Below, one piece after another: positions 16,696 to 25,074 of a stretch of DNA of 64,000 bases. The first letter of the stretch is position 1. Each line of letters starts with the position of its first letter. This DNA is from JAICJC01 sp963709425 (lineage in GTDB: Bacteria; Actinomycetota; Thermoleophilia; Gaiellales; JAICJC01). The position numbers and the translations under genes were made by a program. The notes under the pieces were generated by a model. The model was not told the origin of the DNA. It was given only the letters and a program-made list of their open reading frames with translations, and searched no databases. The stretch is taken from NCBI GenBank assembly GCA_963709425.1, contig CAVPWG010000005.1:124001-188000 (forward strand), read 5' to 3'.

Positions 16696-16773
16696 GTGAT
16701 GACCGCGAGCGCCAGATCGTTTACCCCGCCCCGGCCGCAGGCTGGGGCAGCCGCGCTCGCCCGGCGCTCGTAG
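16696..16773 (+). CDS. Possible leaderless leader peptide, 25 codons
   Basis: GTG-ATG followed by 23 codons and TAG, seven bases after a TAGACT hexamer, the same arrangement as established leaderless genes here. The peptide is Ala/Arg/Pro-rich with one Phe and has no domain. It ends 81 bases before the PheS-like ligase start. It may be a leader peptide, or simply an open stretch in a 5' leader. Confidence 0.3.
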   Translation: MMTASARSFTPPRPQAGAAALARRS

Positions 16774-16854
16774 CCGGACGCATCGCGCTCCTCCAGCCGC
16801 AGGGCAGCCGGGGCCTCCACGCCCTTTGCCATCCCGCCGTCCAGGAGGATCTCG

Positions 16855-18004
16855 ATGCCTTCCGTCATCACCCACCAGCAGCTCGACCGCGCGCTCGCAC
16901 TCCGCGACCTGTCCGACCCGGCCGCCGGGGCGCACGCGATGCAGCTCGTCGCGGGCGCGATCGGCGCGGCGCTCGAGGGCGCCTGGGGCGCTCCGGTGCT
17001 CGTCCACCGTGCCGAGCCCGGTCGTCACGATCCACGCGAACTACGAGGTGCTCGGCTACCCGGCCGGGGCCCCGGCCCGGGAGGCGCGGTACACGCGCTA
17101 CGTCGACGAGCGCCGGCTTCTGCGCACGCACATGACCGCGATGGTGCCCGAGGCGCTGCGCCGCCGCGCTCGGCCGGCTGACGCCGACGACGTCGTCGTG
17201 GCATGCCCCGGCCTGGTCTACCGCCGCGACGTCGTCGATCGGCTGCACGTCGGCGAGCCCCACCAGCTCGACCTGTGGCGCGTGCGGCGGACGGAGCCGC
17301 TCAGCCCTCGGGATCTGGACGAGATGATCGGCCTCGTCGTCTCGGCGATCCTGCCCGGGACGCGGCACCGGGCGCTCCCGGCGTCGCACCCGTACACCAC
17401 CGGCGGTCGTGAGGTGGAGGTCGAGACCGACGGGGGCTGGGTCGAGCTCCTCGAGTGCGGCCTGGCGGGCGCCCACGTGCTCGAGGCGGGCGGGCTCGAC
17501 CCCGCGGAGTGGTCCGGGCTCGCGCTGGGACTCGGCCTCGACCGCGCACTCATGCTGCGAAAGGGTGTGACGGATATTCGCCTCCTCCGCTCGGACGACC
17601 CCAGGGTCGCCCGCCAGATGCTCGACCTCGAGCCCTACCGCGCGGTGAGCGCGATGCCGCCGACCCGGCGCGACCTGTCGATCGCGGTCGCCGCCGACCT
17701 GACCGCCGAAGAGCTGGGCGACCGGATCCGCGAGCGCGTCGGGCCCGATGTACTCGACGCCCTGGAGGAGATGGCGGTCGTCGCCGAGACGCCGGCGGGC
17801 GAGCTCCCGGCCCAGGCCGTCGCGCGGATCGGCCTGCGGCCGGGCCAGAAGAACGTGCTCGTCCGGCTCGTGCTCCGCCACCCGACCTGCACGCTCACCG
17901 CCGAGGAGGCCAACCGCACGCGGGACGACGTCTACGCGGCGATCCACCAGGGCGACGTCCACGAGTGGGCGAGCGCCGGGCGGAAGGCGCCCCGGCGCGC
18001 CTAG
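16855..18004 (+). CDS. PheS-like class II ligase with C-terminal FDX-ACB domain, one-base frame break
   Basis: The catalytic core resembles the alpha subunit of PheRS: R-L-L-R-T-H, then Y-R-R-D-V-V-D-R-L-H, then motif 3 G-L-G-L-D-R-A-L-M-L-R. It is fused directly to an FDX-ACB (anticodon-binding) domain starting P-P-T-R-R-D-L-S, so the layout matches single-chain mitochondrial PheRS. The PheS glycine segment G-C-G reads E-C-G, and G-F-A-F-G reads G-L-A-L-G, so substrate choice is doubtful. I believe databases hold a PheS-related 'mystery ligase' family, but cannot confirm membership. AGGAGG lies six bases before the ATG. The frame breaks at CCC-G (17017-17020). Confidence 0.85.
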
Positions 18005-18297
18005 GCCTCCGCGGCCTTCTTGGGCTCGCTGCCCCCGCCGTCGGAGCTCTTCTTCTCGGACTTCTCGGACGACTTGGAGTCGCTCTGCCCCTCGGACTTG
18101 CCCTCGGAGCCGGCCTTCGTCCGCCGGCCGTAGTCGGTGGAGTAGAAGCCCGAGCCCTTGAAGTGGATCGCGACCGGATGCAGCACCCGGGCTGCGGGCG
18201 CGCCGCAGACCTCACACTCGGTGATGGGCTCGTCCGCAAACTTCTGGAGCACCTCGAACCGGTGGTCGTTCTGGCATCGGTACTCGTAGATCGGCAT
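18001..18297 (-). CDS. FmdB-type zinc ribbon protein, 98 aa
   Basis: Begins M-P-I-Y-E-Y-R-C, the FmdB/CxxC regulatory signature. Likely zinc ligands are Cys8, Cys28 and Cys31 with His12. A H-F-K-G-S-G-F-Y-S-T-D-Y block ends the conserved part and the last 35 residues are Ser/Lys/Glu-rich and disordered. Function in this family is unproven. Leaderless, with TATACT eight bases upstream. Its stop and that of the PheS-like ligase share one CTAG. Confidence 0.9.
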   Translation of the reverse strand: MPIYEYRCQNDHRFEVLQKFADEPITECEVCGAPAARVLHPVAIHFKGSGFYSTDYGRRTKAGSEGKSEGQSDSKSSEKSEKKSSDGGGSEPKKAAEA

Positions 18298-18305
18298 CCA
18301 AGTCC

Positions 18306-18311
18306 AGTATA
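18306..18311 (-). promoter_or_regulatory. -10-like TATACT, leaderless start of the FmdB gene
   Basis: TATACT followed by eight bases and the ATG at 18297. Confidence 0.5.
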
Positions 18312-18363
18312 CCGACGGCACCCTGGCGCACTGGGGCCGAGAGTGCCAAATCGGGCCCTGGGT

Positions 18364-18369
18364 TACGAT
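18364..18369 (+). promoter_or_regulatory. -10-like TACGAT, leaderless start of the GT4 gene
   Basis: TACGAT followed by eight bases and the GTG at 18378. Divergent from the FmdB promoter 55 bases away. Confidence 0.45.
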
Positions 18370-18377
18370 CACACGCC

Positions 18378-19578
18378 GTGCGAATCGCCATCGTCACCGA
18401 CTTCTACTATCCGTCCCTGGGCGGGATCACCGAGCACGTCGACGGCCAGGCCCGCGGCCTGCAGGCCCGCGGGCACGACGTCACGGTGGTCACCGGGCGC
18501 ATCCTGCGCACGCCGCCCGTGCAGGACGATGCGATGCCGGTCCCCGAGCCGACGTTCGAGATCGTCCGCCTGGGAGCGGCCGTACCGCTGTACGTGCCGC
18601 GGTGGGGGAACAACGCCCAGACCCTGCACACGATGTGGCCCTGGCTCGGCCGTCAGCTGCGCGACTTCTTCCGCGGCCGGGGCTTCGACGTGATCCACGT
18701 CCACGCCCCCTACAACCCGCCGTTCCCGGCCTGGGCGATCGCCAATGCCCCCGACGACGCGGTGGTCGTCGCGACGTTCCACAGCGTCTTCCCCCAGACC
18801 CTCGGCATGGACATCCTGGCCGAGTGGACGCGGCCGTGGATCGAGCGGCTCGACGGGCGGATCTGCGTGTCCGAGGCGTGCATCGGCTCGCTCGTCCCCG
18901 TACTACCCGTACGCCTACGACGTGATCCCGAACGGCATCGACGCCGAACACTTCTCGCCCGACGCCGAGCCCGCACCCGACCTGCGAGGCGAGCAGGGGA
19001 CGATTGCCTTCGTCGGCCGGTTCGACCCCCGAAACGGCCTCGGGACGATGATCGAGGCCCACCGCATCCTCCAGAGCGAGCGGGGAGACGTGCGCCTGGT
19101 CGTGGTCGGGGACGGCCCGCTCAGGGCGAAGTACGAGCACCAGATCTCGGACGAACAGCGGCCCCGCGTGCACTTCGCAGGGCGCCTCAACCGCAGCCGC
19201 CCGAACCACCTCGTCGCAGGCGACATCTTCTGCACACCGTGCAACCGGGCCTCGTTCGGCATGGTCCTGCTCGAGGCGATGAGCTGCGGCGTGCCGGTCG
19301 TCGCGAGCCGGATCTCGGGATTCCAGCTCGTGATGCAGGACGGCGTCCAGGGGCACCTGGTGCATCCCGCGGACGACGCCGCGCGGTTCGCCACCGCGCT
19401 CGGCGGGCTCCTCGACGACCCGGATGAGCGCCACCGGATGGGCGAGGCCGGACGCCGGACGGCGCTCGAGCACTATGCATGGCCGCGAGTCGCTGCGAAG
19501 CTCGAGGCCTATTACGACGACCTGCTCGCCGGTGTGAGGCCTGTATGGGCAAGCGCGACGTCATCGTTCGCTTTGTGA
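18378..19578 (+). CDS. Family 4 glycosyltransferase, one-base frame break
   Basis: A GT-B retaining enzyme of the PimA/WcaI-like group. The N-terminal domain shows P-S-L-G-G-I-T-E-H-V and V-I-H-V-H-A-P. The C-terminal donor domain shows V-G-R-F-D-P-R-N-G, and the E-x7-E region in S-F-G-M-V-L-L-E-A-M-S-C-G-V-P-V-V-A-S. The frame moves by +1 at CCC-G (18897-18900), after which P-Y-Y-P-Y-A-Y-D-V-I-P-N-G-I-D follows naturally. Dropping one C gives about 399 residues. The gene end overlaps the NodB-flippase start by 34 bases. Likely glycosylates a lipid or polyprenol carrier; acceptor unknown. Confidence 0.88.
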
Positions 19579-21407
19579 TCCTCGCCGCCGTCTGGCTGAC
19601 GACGGCGGCGGTGATCGGGGAGGAGGTCGGGGGCCGGCCGGGCGAGGTCATCGTCGCAATCGCCGTCCTCATCCTGCTCACGGTCGCCTGGGCGACGTTC
19701 ACACCGAACGCCCGCCTGTTCGGCCGGGTGATCGGCCTCGGTGCGACGGCCGAGCCGATGGTGGCGCTCACGTTCGACGACGGCCCGAGCCCGGAGTGGA
19801 CGCCGGGCGTGCTCGACGCGCTCCGGGATGCCGGCGCGCAGGCGACGTTCTTCGCGCTCGGGCGCCAGGTGCGCGCTCATCCCGACATCGCCCGCCGCAT
19901 CGTCGCCGAGGGCCACGAGCTCGCGAGCCACGGCGACGACCACTCCCTGCTGGTGTTCGCCGGGCCGCGGGCGATCGTCCACCAGTTCCGCGCCGCCGAG
20001 AGCGCGCTCGCCGACGCGGTCGACGGCAAGGCCGCCAAGCTCTTCCGGGCGCCACACGGCTTCCGGAACCCGTTCGTCTCGGCGGTGGCGGGGCAGCAGG
20101 GCTACCGGATGGTCGGCTGGACGGGCGCCATCTTCGACACCGCCCGCCCCGGCGTCGACGCGATCGTGGCCCGCTGCCGGAGCGTCCTGCGCCCCGGCGC
20201 CATCCTGCTCCTGCACGACGGCGACGGCTCCGGCCAGGGCGGCGACAGGTCGCAGACCGTCGCGGCCGTGCCGCACATCCTCGAGTCGGCGCGCGAGCGC
20301 GGGCTCGAGGTCGTGACGGTCTCGCAGCTCGCACCCCGGCTGCGACCGCAGCGGCGGACGGCGCTCAAGGCCGCCGCGTTCGCCATCGTGATCGCCGCAC
20401 TGGTGTTGCTCGTCTCGCAGCGGTTCTCGCTCCAGGTCATCGCGAACGTCTTCACCGACGCCGACCCGGTGTTCGTGCTGGCCGCGCTGATCGCGAACCT
20501 GGGCTCGATTGCGGCGAAGGCGCTGACATGGAAGGCGGCGATCGACGCCGTCCCCGCCGATCAGGACGGCCGTCCGCTGGAGGTGCCCGTCCGCGACGTC
20601 GTGCCGCCGATCTTCATCGGCTTCCTGCTGAACACGGTGCTGATCGCCAGGCTGGGCGAGGTGGCCAGGGTGACGGTGCTCCGCCGCAAGCTCACCGCGC
20701 GCGGCCAGTCGGTGCCCGTGACAACGCTGGTCGGCACGCTGGTCACCGAGCAGATCCTGAGCGGGATCATGCTCGTCGGCGTGCTGGTGGGCGTGGTCGT
20801 CTTCACACCCGTGCCGCAGCAGGCGGTGCGGCTGCTGGCCGTCCTCTCCGGGGTCGTCCTCTTCGTCGCGCTCGTCGCGGCCGGGATCGAGATCGCCGGC
20901 CGCATCCAGCGGCGTCGCATGGTGCCGACGGCGCCCTACGTCGAGCGCTGGTGGCACCTGCTCGGCATCAGCCTCACCTCGACGATGCGCGGCCTGCGGG
21001 AGGGGCAGGCGATCTTCCGCCGCCCGCGCCTCCTGGCCTGGGGCCTCGTGATGGCGACGATCAGCTGGATCATGCAGCTGGCGGGCATCTACTGGGCCCT
21101 CAGGGCGTACGGCATCGACGAGGGCCTCGGTGCGGCGGGCGTCGTCTTCCTCGCGTCGAACCTCGTGCAGCTCTTCCCGATCACGCCGGGCAACCTCGGC
21201 GTGTTCCAGGGCGCGACGGCCGGCGGCCTGAGCGTCCTCTACCCCGTGTCGAGCGACCTGGCGCTCACGTTCTCGATCGGCCTCCAGCTGATCGAGGCGG
21301 CGCTGGCCGTGGGGATCGGGTTCTTCTTCCTCTCACTCGAAGGGCTGTCCGTGGCCGAGCTGCGGCGCCAGGTCGAGGACGAGACCGAGGCCGAGGCCGA
21401 GGCATGA
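19545..21407 (+). CDS. Polysaccharide deacetylase fused to an LPG-synthase-type flippase, 620 aa
   Basis: Residues 1-60 hold two membrane helices. Residues 70-270 are a NodB deacetylase: L-T-F-D-D-G-P-S (Asp78, Asp79), metal ligands His129 and His133 (H-x3-H), R-A-P-H-G-F and a late L-L-H-D-G. From about 285 to 610 comes a UPF0104-type flippase of about eight helices with P-I-T-P-G-N-L-G-V-F-Q-G, followed by a short acidic tail. ATG at 19545 has GAGG about six bases upstream; earlier in-frame codons lie inside the GT4 gene. The lipoprotein follows with an ATGA overlap. One protein may deacetylate and translocate a lipid-linked GlcNAc-type sugar. Confidence 0.88.
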   Translation: MGKRDVIVRFVILAAVWLTTAAVIGEEVGGRPGEVIVAIAVLILLTVAWATFTPNARLFGRVIGLGATAEPMVALTFDDGPSPEWTPGVLDALRDAGAQATFFALGRQVRAHPDIARRIVAEGHELASHGDDHSLLVFAGPRAIVHQFRAAESALADAVDGKAAKLFRAPHGFRNPFVSAVAGQQGYRMVGWTGAIFDTARPGVDAIVARCRSVLRPGAILLLHDGDGSGQGGDRSQTVAAVPHILESARERGLEVVTVSQLAPRLRPQRRTALKAAAFAIVIAALVLLVSQRFSLQVIANVFTDADPVFVLAALIANLGSIAAKALTWKAAIDAVPADQDGRPLEVPVRDVVPPIFIGFLLNTVLIARLGEVARVTVLRRKLTARGQSVPVTTLVGTLVTEQILSGIMLVGVLVGVVVFTPVPQQAVRLLAVLSGVVLFVALVAAGIEIAGRIQRRRMVPTAPYVERWWHLLGISLTSTMRGLREGQAIFRRPRLLAWGLVMATISWIMQLAGIYWALRAYGIDEGLGAAGVVFLASNLVQLFPITPGNLGVFQGATAGGLSVLYPVSSDLALTFSIGLQLIEAALAVGIGFFFLSLEGLSVAELRRQVEDETEAEAEA

Positions 21408-21962
21408 GACGGGCCGCAGTGATCGTCCTCGCGGCCATTGCCGCCGCCGGCTGCTCCGGCGGCGGCGCCGCGTCGTCCGGCGGCTCGAACGCGGCCCCGC
21501 CCTCGTCGACGCTGCCCGGTCTCCGGCACGGTCACGTACACCGACGGCAAGGTCTACACGGTGGCGCCGCTCGGGTCGAAGCTCGTGCTCGACGACGTCT
21601 CGGCCACGGTGGACGGCGTCGAGTGGACGCACGACCTGAAGGCACCGCTCCCGCCGGGGACGACGGTGTTCGCGGTCGTCCGGGTGACGCTCACGAACAC
21701 CTCAGATGTCGAACAGACGGTCGCACCCACCCAGATCTGGCTCCTCGACTCGAAGAACCACGCGTTTGTCTCGTCGGCGGCGGCCGCCGAAGAGGTGGAG
21801 CACCCGCTGGTGGGCATGTCGATCGCGCCGGGCAAGTCGGTGACGGGCACGCTCGTCTATCCGACGCCCGGCCGTCAGACGGGGAACCTCCTGGTGTACC
21901 GCTTCGCCGACGCGACCGCCATCGCCCGCGCGACGCACGTCGGGCTCGTCCGCTACGCCTGA
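21404..21962 (+). CDS. Lipoprotein with DUF4352-like beta-sandwich domain, one-base frame break
   Basis: A signal peptide ends in the lipobox A-A-G-C with Cys17, followed by a Gly/Ser/Ala linker. After a +1 step at CCC-G (21515-21518) the frame continues into V-S-G-T-V-T-Y-T-D-G-K-V-Y-T-V and an immunoglobulin-like domain with V-V-R-V-T-L-T-N-T-S. Coupled to the NodB-flippase by ATGA. About 185 residues once one C is removed. An extracytoplasmic partner of the upstream protein is plausible but unproven. Confidence 0.8.
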
Positions 21963-22177
21963 GGCCAGGATGCCTGCGTCGCGGCCGGGTCGTCCGCGTT
22001 GCGGGCGACCGGCGGCTTGTACGGGCGCCGGCTGCGCTTCGCGTGCGGCCTGTCGGCCGCCGCCGCCGACTCGGCCGAGGTCGAGGCACGGTGGCTCCGG
22101 TCGCGCCCGGCGATGCGGGCACGCGACGGCGTGACCCCGCCGAGCGCGGCCGAGACGACGGCGAGCAACGCGACCAC
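21953..22177 (-). CDS. Possible small exported or membrane protein, 74 aa
   Basis: A GTG-started frame 42 bases after the lysA stop, on the same strand. The first 15 residues are hydrophobic (V-A-L-L-A-V-V-S-A-A-L-G-G-V) and the rest is Arg/Ala/Ser-rich. It overlaps the lipoprotein end by ten bases in convergent orientation. No family and no ribosome site seen; it may be a chance open frame in the 257-base gap. Confidence 0.3.
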   Translation of the reverse strand: MVALLAVVSAALGGVTPSRARIAGRDRSHRASTSAESAAAADRPHAKRSRRPYKPPVARNADDPAATQASWPQA

Positions 22178-22219
22178 CGCCAGCGAGCGTGAAGTATCGG
22201 CCGCATCGGCGGCCGGACT

Positions 22220-23480
22220 TCAGCCGACTTGCGCGCCCAGGAGGTCCGCGACCGTCTCGCGCCGGACGACCAGGCGCGCGGCGCCGTCTCGGACGACGAC
22301 CGCCGCCGGCCGCGGGAGGCCGTTGTAGTTCGACGCCATGCTGGCCGAGTACGCGCCGGTGGCGGCGACGGCGAGCACGTCGCCGGGCCGCGGCGCGGGC
22401 AGCCGCTGCCTCCTCGATGAGAACGTCGCCAGACTCGCAGTGCTTTCCGGCCACCGCATATCTCCCGTCGGGCTCCGCGTCGGCCCGGTCGGCAATCCAC
22501 GCCTGGTAGCGCGCGCCGTAGAGCACGGGGCGCGGGTTGTCGGACATGCCGCCGTCCACCGCGACGTAGGTCACGCCGCCGGCCCTCTTCACGGCCCCGA
22601 CCGTGTAGAGCGTGACCCCGCACGTGCCGACAACCGAGCGACCGGGCTCGAGCACGAGCTCTGGGGGCGGGTGGAACCGCTCGGCGACGGCCGCGACGGT
22701 TGCGGAGGCGGCGGCGCGCAGATCGGGGGCGTCGTCGTCGTCGGTGTAGGGGATCGCGAGGCCGCCGCCGAGGTCGAGCACCTCCCGGCCCTTCGCTCCC
22801 GGGAACCCGGCCAGCCACTCCACCGCCTGGAGGTACGTGTCGAGATCGCGGATCTGCGAGCCCAGGTGCATGTGCAGGCCGTCGAGCCGCAGGTGCGGGC
22901 ACGCGGCGGTGCGCTCGGCGGCGCCCACGACGTCGGCGGGGGCGATCCCGAACTTCGACGACGCGTGTGCCGTGCGGATCTTGGCGTGCGTCGCGGCCTC
23001 GATACCCGGCGTGACACGGAGCAGGATCGGCTGCCCTCGCCCGGCCGCGGCTGCGATCCGCTCGACCTGGTCGAGCTCCTCGACATGGTCGACCACGAGC
23101 AGGCCGGCCGCTGCGTCCACCGCGGCCCGGACGTCGGCGTCCGACTTGTTGTTGCCGTGGACGACGAGCCGCTCCCCCGGCGCGCCGGCGGCGAGGGCAT
23201 GGGCGAGCTCGCCCTCCGAGGCGACGTCCATCCCCATGCCCTCGTCGAGCAGGATGCGCAGGAGGGCGACGGTGGCATTCGCCTTGCAGGCGTACACCGC
23301 CCGTGCCGGGCCGGGGTAGCCGGCCAGCGCCTCCCCATAGGCCCGTGCCCGGTTTCGCAGCGTCGCCTCGTCGTAGACGTGAAGCGGCGTCCCGTGAGCC
23401 AGCGCCAGCTCCGAGAGCGCGACGCCGCCGACACAGAGCCGCCCCGCCTCGACGGCGGCCGTGTCGGGGAGCACTGACAT
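22220..23480 (-). CDS. lysA: Diaminopimelate decarboxylase, one-base frame break
   Basis: PLP-dependent fold III decarboxylase making lysine from meso-diaminopimelate. Lys66 in Y-A-C-K-A-N binds PLP. H-M-H-L-G-S-Q-I, L-D-L-G-G-G-L and E-P-G-R-S-V-V-G are all present, as is C-E-S-G-D-V-L, which supplies the active-site Cys. Soon after this (about 22395-22415) a +1 step is needed to reach P-G-D-V-L-A-V-A-A-T-G-A-Y and M-A-S-N-Y-N-G at the C-terminus. About 419 residues after correction, the normal length. Confidence 0.9.
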
Positions 23481-23496
23481 CCCGCAACCCTAGTCC

Positions 23497-23527
23497 TGCA
23501 AAGACGGGGTCAGGCACCAATATTGCA
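23497..23527. repeat. Hairpin element, GGGGTCAG family, between lysA and the phosphodiesterase gene
   Basis: Core GGGGTCAGGCACC (23506-23518) flanked by arms TGCAA (23497-23501) and TTGCA (23523-23527), with four-base internal loops on both sides. A 24-base stretch matches the reverse complement of the first element near 61.25 kb. It sits just upstream of the phosphodiesterase -10. Confidence 0.7.
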
Positions 23528-23535
23528 GCGGCGGG

Positions 23536-23541
23536 TATCCT
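23536..23541 (+). promoter_or_regulatory. -10-like TATCCT, leaderless start of the phosphodiesterase
   Basis: TATCCT followed by eight bases and the GTG at 23550; this decided the start over an upstream ATG at 23523. Confidence 0.45.
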
Positions 23542-23549
23542 CAGCGCCC

Positions 23550-25049
23550 GTGGCGAACCGGATACTCGTGGTGGGATGGGACGGCGCGGACTGGGACATC
23601 CTCGACCCGCTGCTCGCGGCGGGCGATCTCCCGCACCTCGGGCGCCTCGTCGAGCGCGGACGGCGCGGCGTCTCGCGGTCGTGCACGCCGTCGCACTCCT
23701 GGGCGGCATGGCCGACCTTCCTGACCGGGCGCGACCCGGCCGGCCACGGCGTGTTCGACATCCTCGAGCACCAGCCCGGCGCGAGCCGGCGGATGCCCGT
23801 CTCGTCGCGGTCGATCCTGGCCCCGACCTGGCCGGAGCTGCTCTCGCAGGCGGGCCGGCGCGTCGTCATCGCGAACATCCCGCTGACGTACCCCGCACCC
23901 GACGTGAACGGCGTCGCGATCGCCGGCGGCGTGATCCCCGGCGGCGCGACCTTCAGCCACCCGCCGGAGATCGGGCCGAGCCTGGGATGGCCGATCAACG
24001 GCGGCTCGTGGACGACCTTCCGCGGCCGGCCGCTGGACCTGGTCGAGGACGTCGAGCGCACGAGCTCGACGCGGGCCGAGGCGATGCGGCGGCTGCTCGA
24101 CTCCGAGGAGTGGGACGCCGCGTGCCTCGTCTTCGTGTCGCCCGACCGCATCCAGCACTGTCTGCTCGAGTACGTCCATCCCGGCCACCCCCGCCATGCG
24201 GAGGCAGCGGCCACGCCGGTCGCCGACCGGGTGCGCGACGTCTACCGCATGCTCGACCGCGAGCTCGGGACCCTGCTGGAGCGCACGGACGACGAGGACA
24301 CCGTGGTGCTCATGTCCGACCACGGCCACCAGCCGTGCACCCGAGCGCTCAACATGAACCGCGTGCTCGAGCACCTCGGCCACCTCCGGCTGGGACGCGG
24401 CTCGGGCCTGGTCGGCCTGCTCGCGTGGGGCCGGCTGCGGTCGATCGCGCGAGTCGCCTACGACAAGCTCGGCCTGCACGGCCGCGTCGCCGTCCCGACC
24501 CAGCCGGTCGACTGGGCGGCCACGGTCGCCTACACGAGCGTCGTCTCCACCGGGGAGGGCGTCTCGATCGCGCTTCGCGGGCGCGAGCCGGACGGGCGGG
24601 TCGCACCGGAGGACTACGAGCGGGTCCGCGACGAGGTGGCCGCGTCGCTGCTCGCCTTCACCGACCCCGAGACCGGCGCGCACCCGATCCGGGCCGTGCG
24701 GCGGAAGGAGGACGTGCTCGACGGGCCGTACCTCGACCGGGCACCCGACCTGCTGCTCGAGGCGGCCCCGCTCTACTCCCTCACCCACGCCCGCCGGATG
24801 GTCGAGGAGGCGGATTGGCTGAGCGGCGACCACCGGCCGGAGGGCATCTACGTCGCCGCCGGGCCGGGCGCCGCGGCCGCCGACGGCTCGGAGATCTCGC
24901 TCGCCGACTTCGCGGGGATGATCGAGGCCGCGGTGGGCCTCGAGGGCCCGGCGCAGGACGCCCCGGCCGAGGCGGCCGCCGGCGTCTTCACGGCCGACGA
25001 GGAGCGCGAGGTCGAGGAACGCCTGCGCGGCCTCGGCTACCTCGAGTGA
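23550..25049 (+). CDS. Alkaline phosphatase-superfamily type I phosphodiesterase, 499 aa
   Basis: An AP-fold hydrolase like nucleotide pyrophosphatases and phosphoglycerol transferase-type enzymes. Asp11 in G-W-D-G-A-D-W is the first metal ligand. The nucleophile region is S-C-T-P-S-H-S-W-A-A-W-P-T, V-S-P-D-R-I-Q-H follows the middle, and M-S-D-H-G-H-Q near 256 supplies metal ligands. No signal peptide, so it is probably cytoplasmic. Substrate unknown; proteins of this family often lie in polysaccharide clusters, as here, with a flippase 25 bases downstream. Confidence 0.85.
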   Translation: MANRILVVGWDGADWDILDPLLAAGDLPHLGRLVERGRRGVSRSCTPSHSWAAWPTFLTGRDPAGHGVFDILEHQPGASRRMPVSSRSILAPTWPELLSQAGRRVVIANIPLTYPAPDVNGVAIAGGVIPGGATFSHPPEIGPSLGWPINGGSWTTFRGRPLDLVEDVERTSSTRAEAMRRLLDSEEWDAACLVFVSPDRIQHCLLEYVHPGHPRHAEAAATPVADRVRDVYRMLDRELGTLLERTDDEDTVVLMSDHGHQPCTRALNMNRVLEHLGHLRLGRGSGLVGLLAWGRLRSIARVAYDKLGLHGRVAVPTQPVDWAATVAYTSVVSTGEGVSIALRGREPDGRVAPEDYERVRDEVAASLLAFTDPETGAHPIRAVRRKEDVLDGPYLDRAPDLLLEAAPLYSLTHARRMVEEADWLSGDHRPEGIYVAAGPGAAAADGSEISLADFAGMIEAAVGLEGPAQDAPAEAAAGVFTADEEREVEERLRGLGYLE

Positions 25050-25074
25050 CGCCCGCCGAGCCGCTCGCGACACT

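Noticed and set aside
16473..16871. Minus-strand ORF across the gap before the PheS-like ligase
   Set aside because: It overlaps both flanking plus-strand genes and its start faces their AGGAGG site; no domain.
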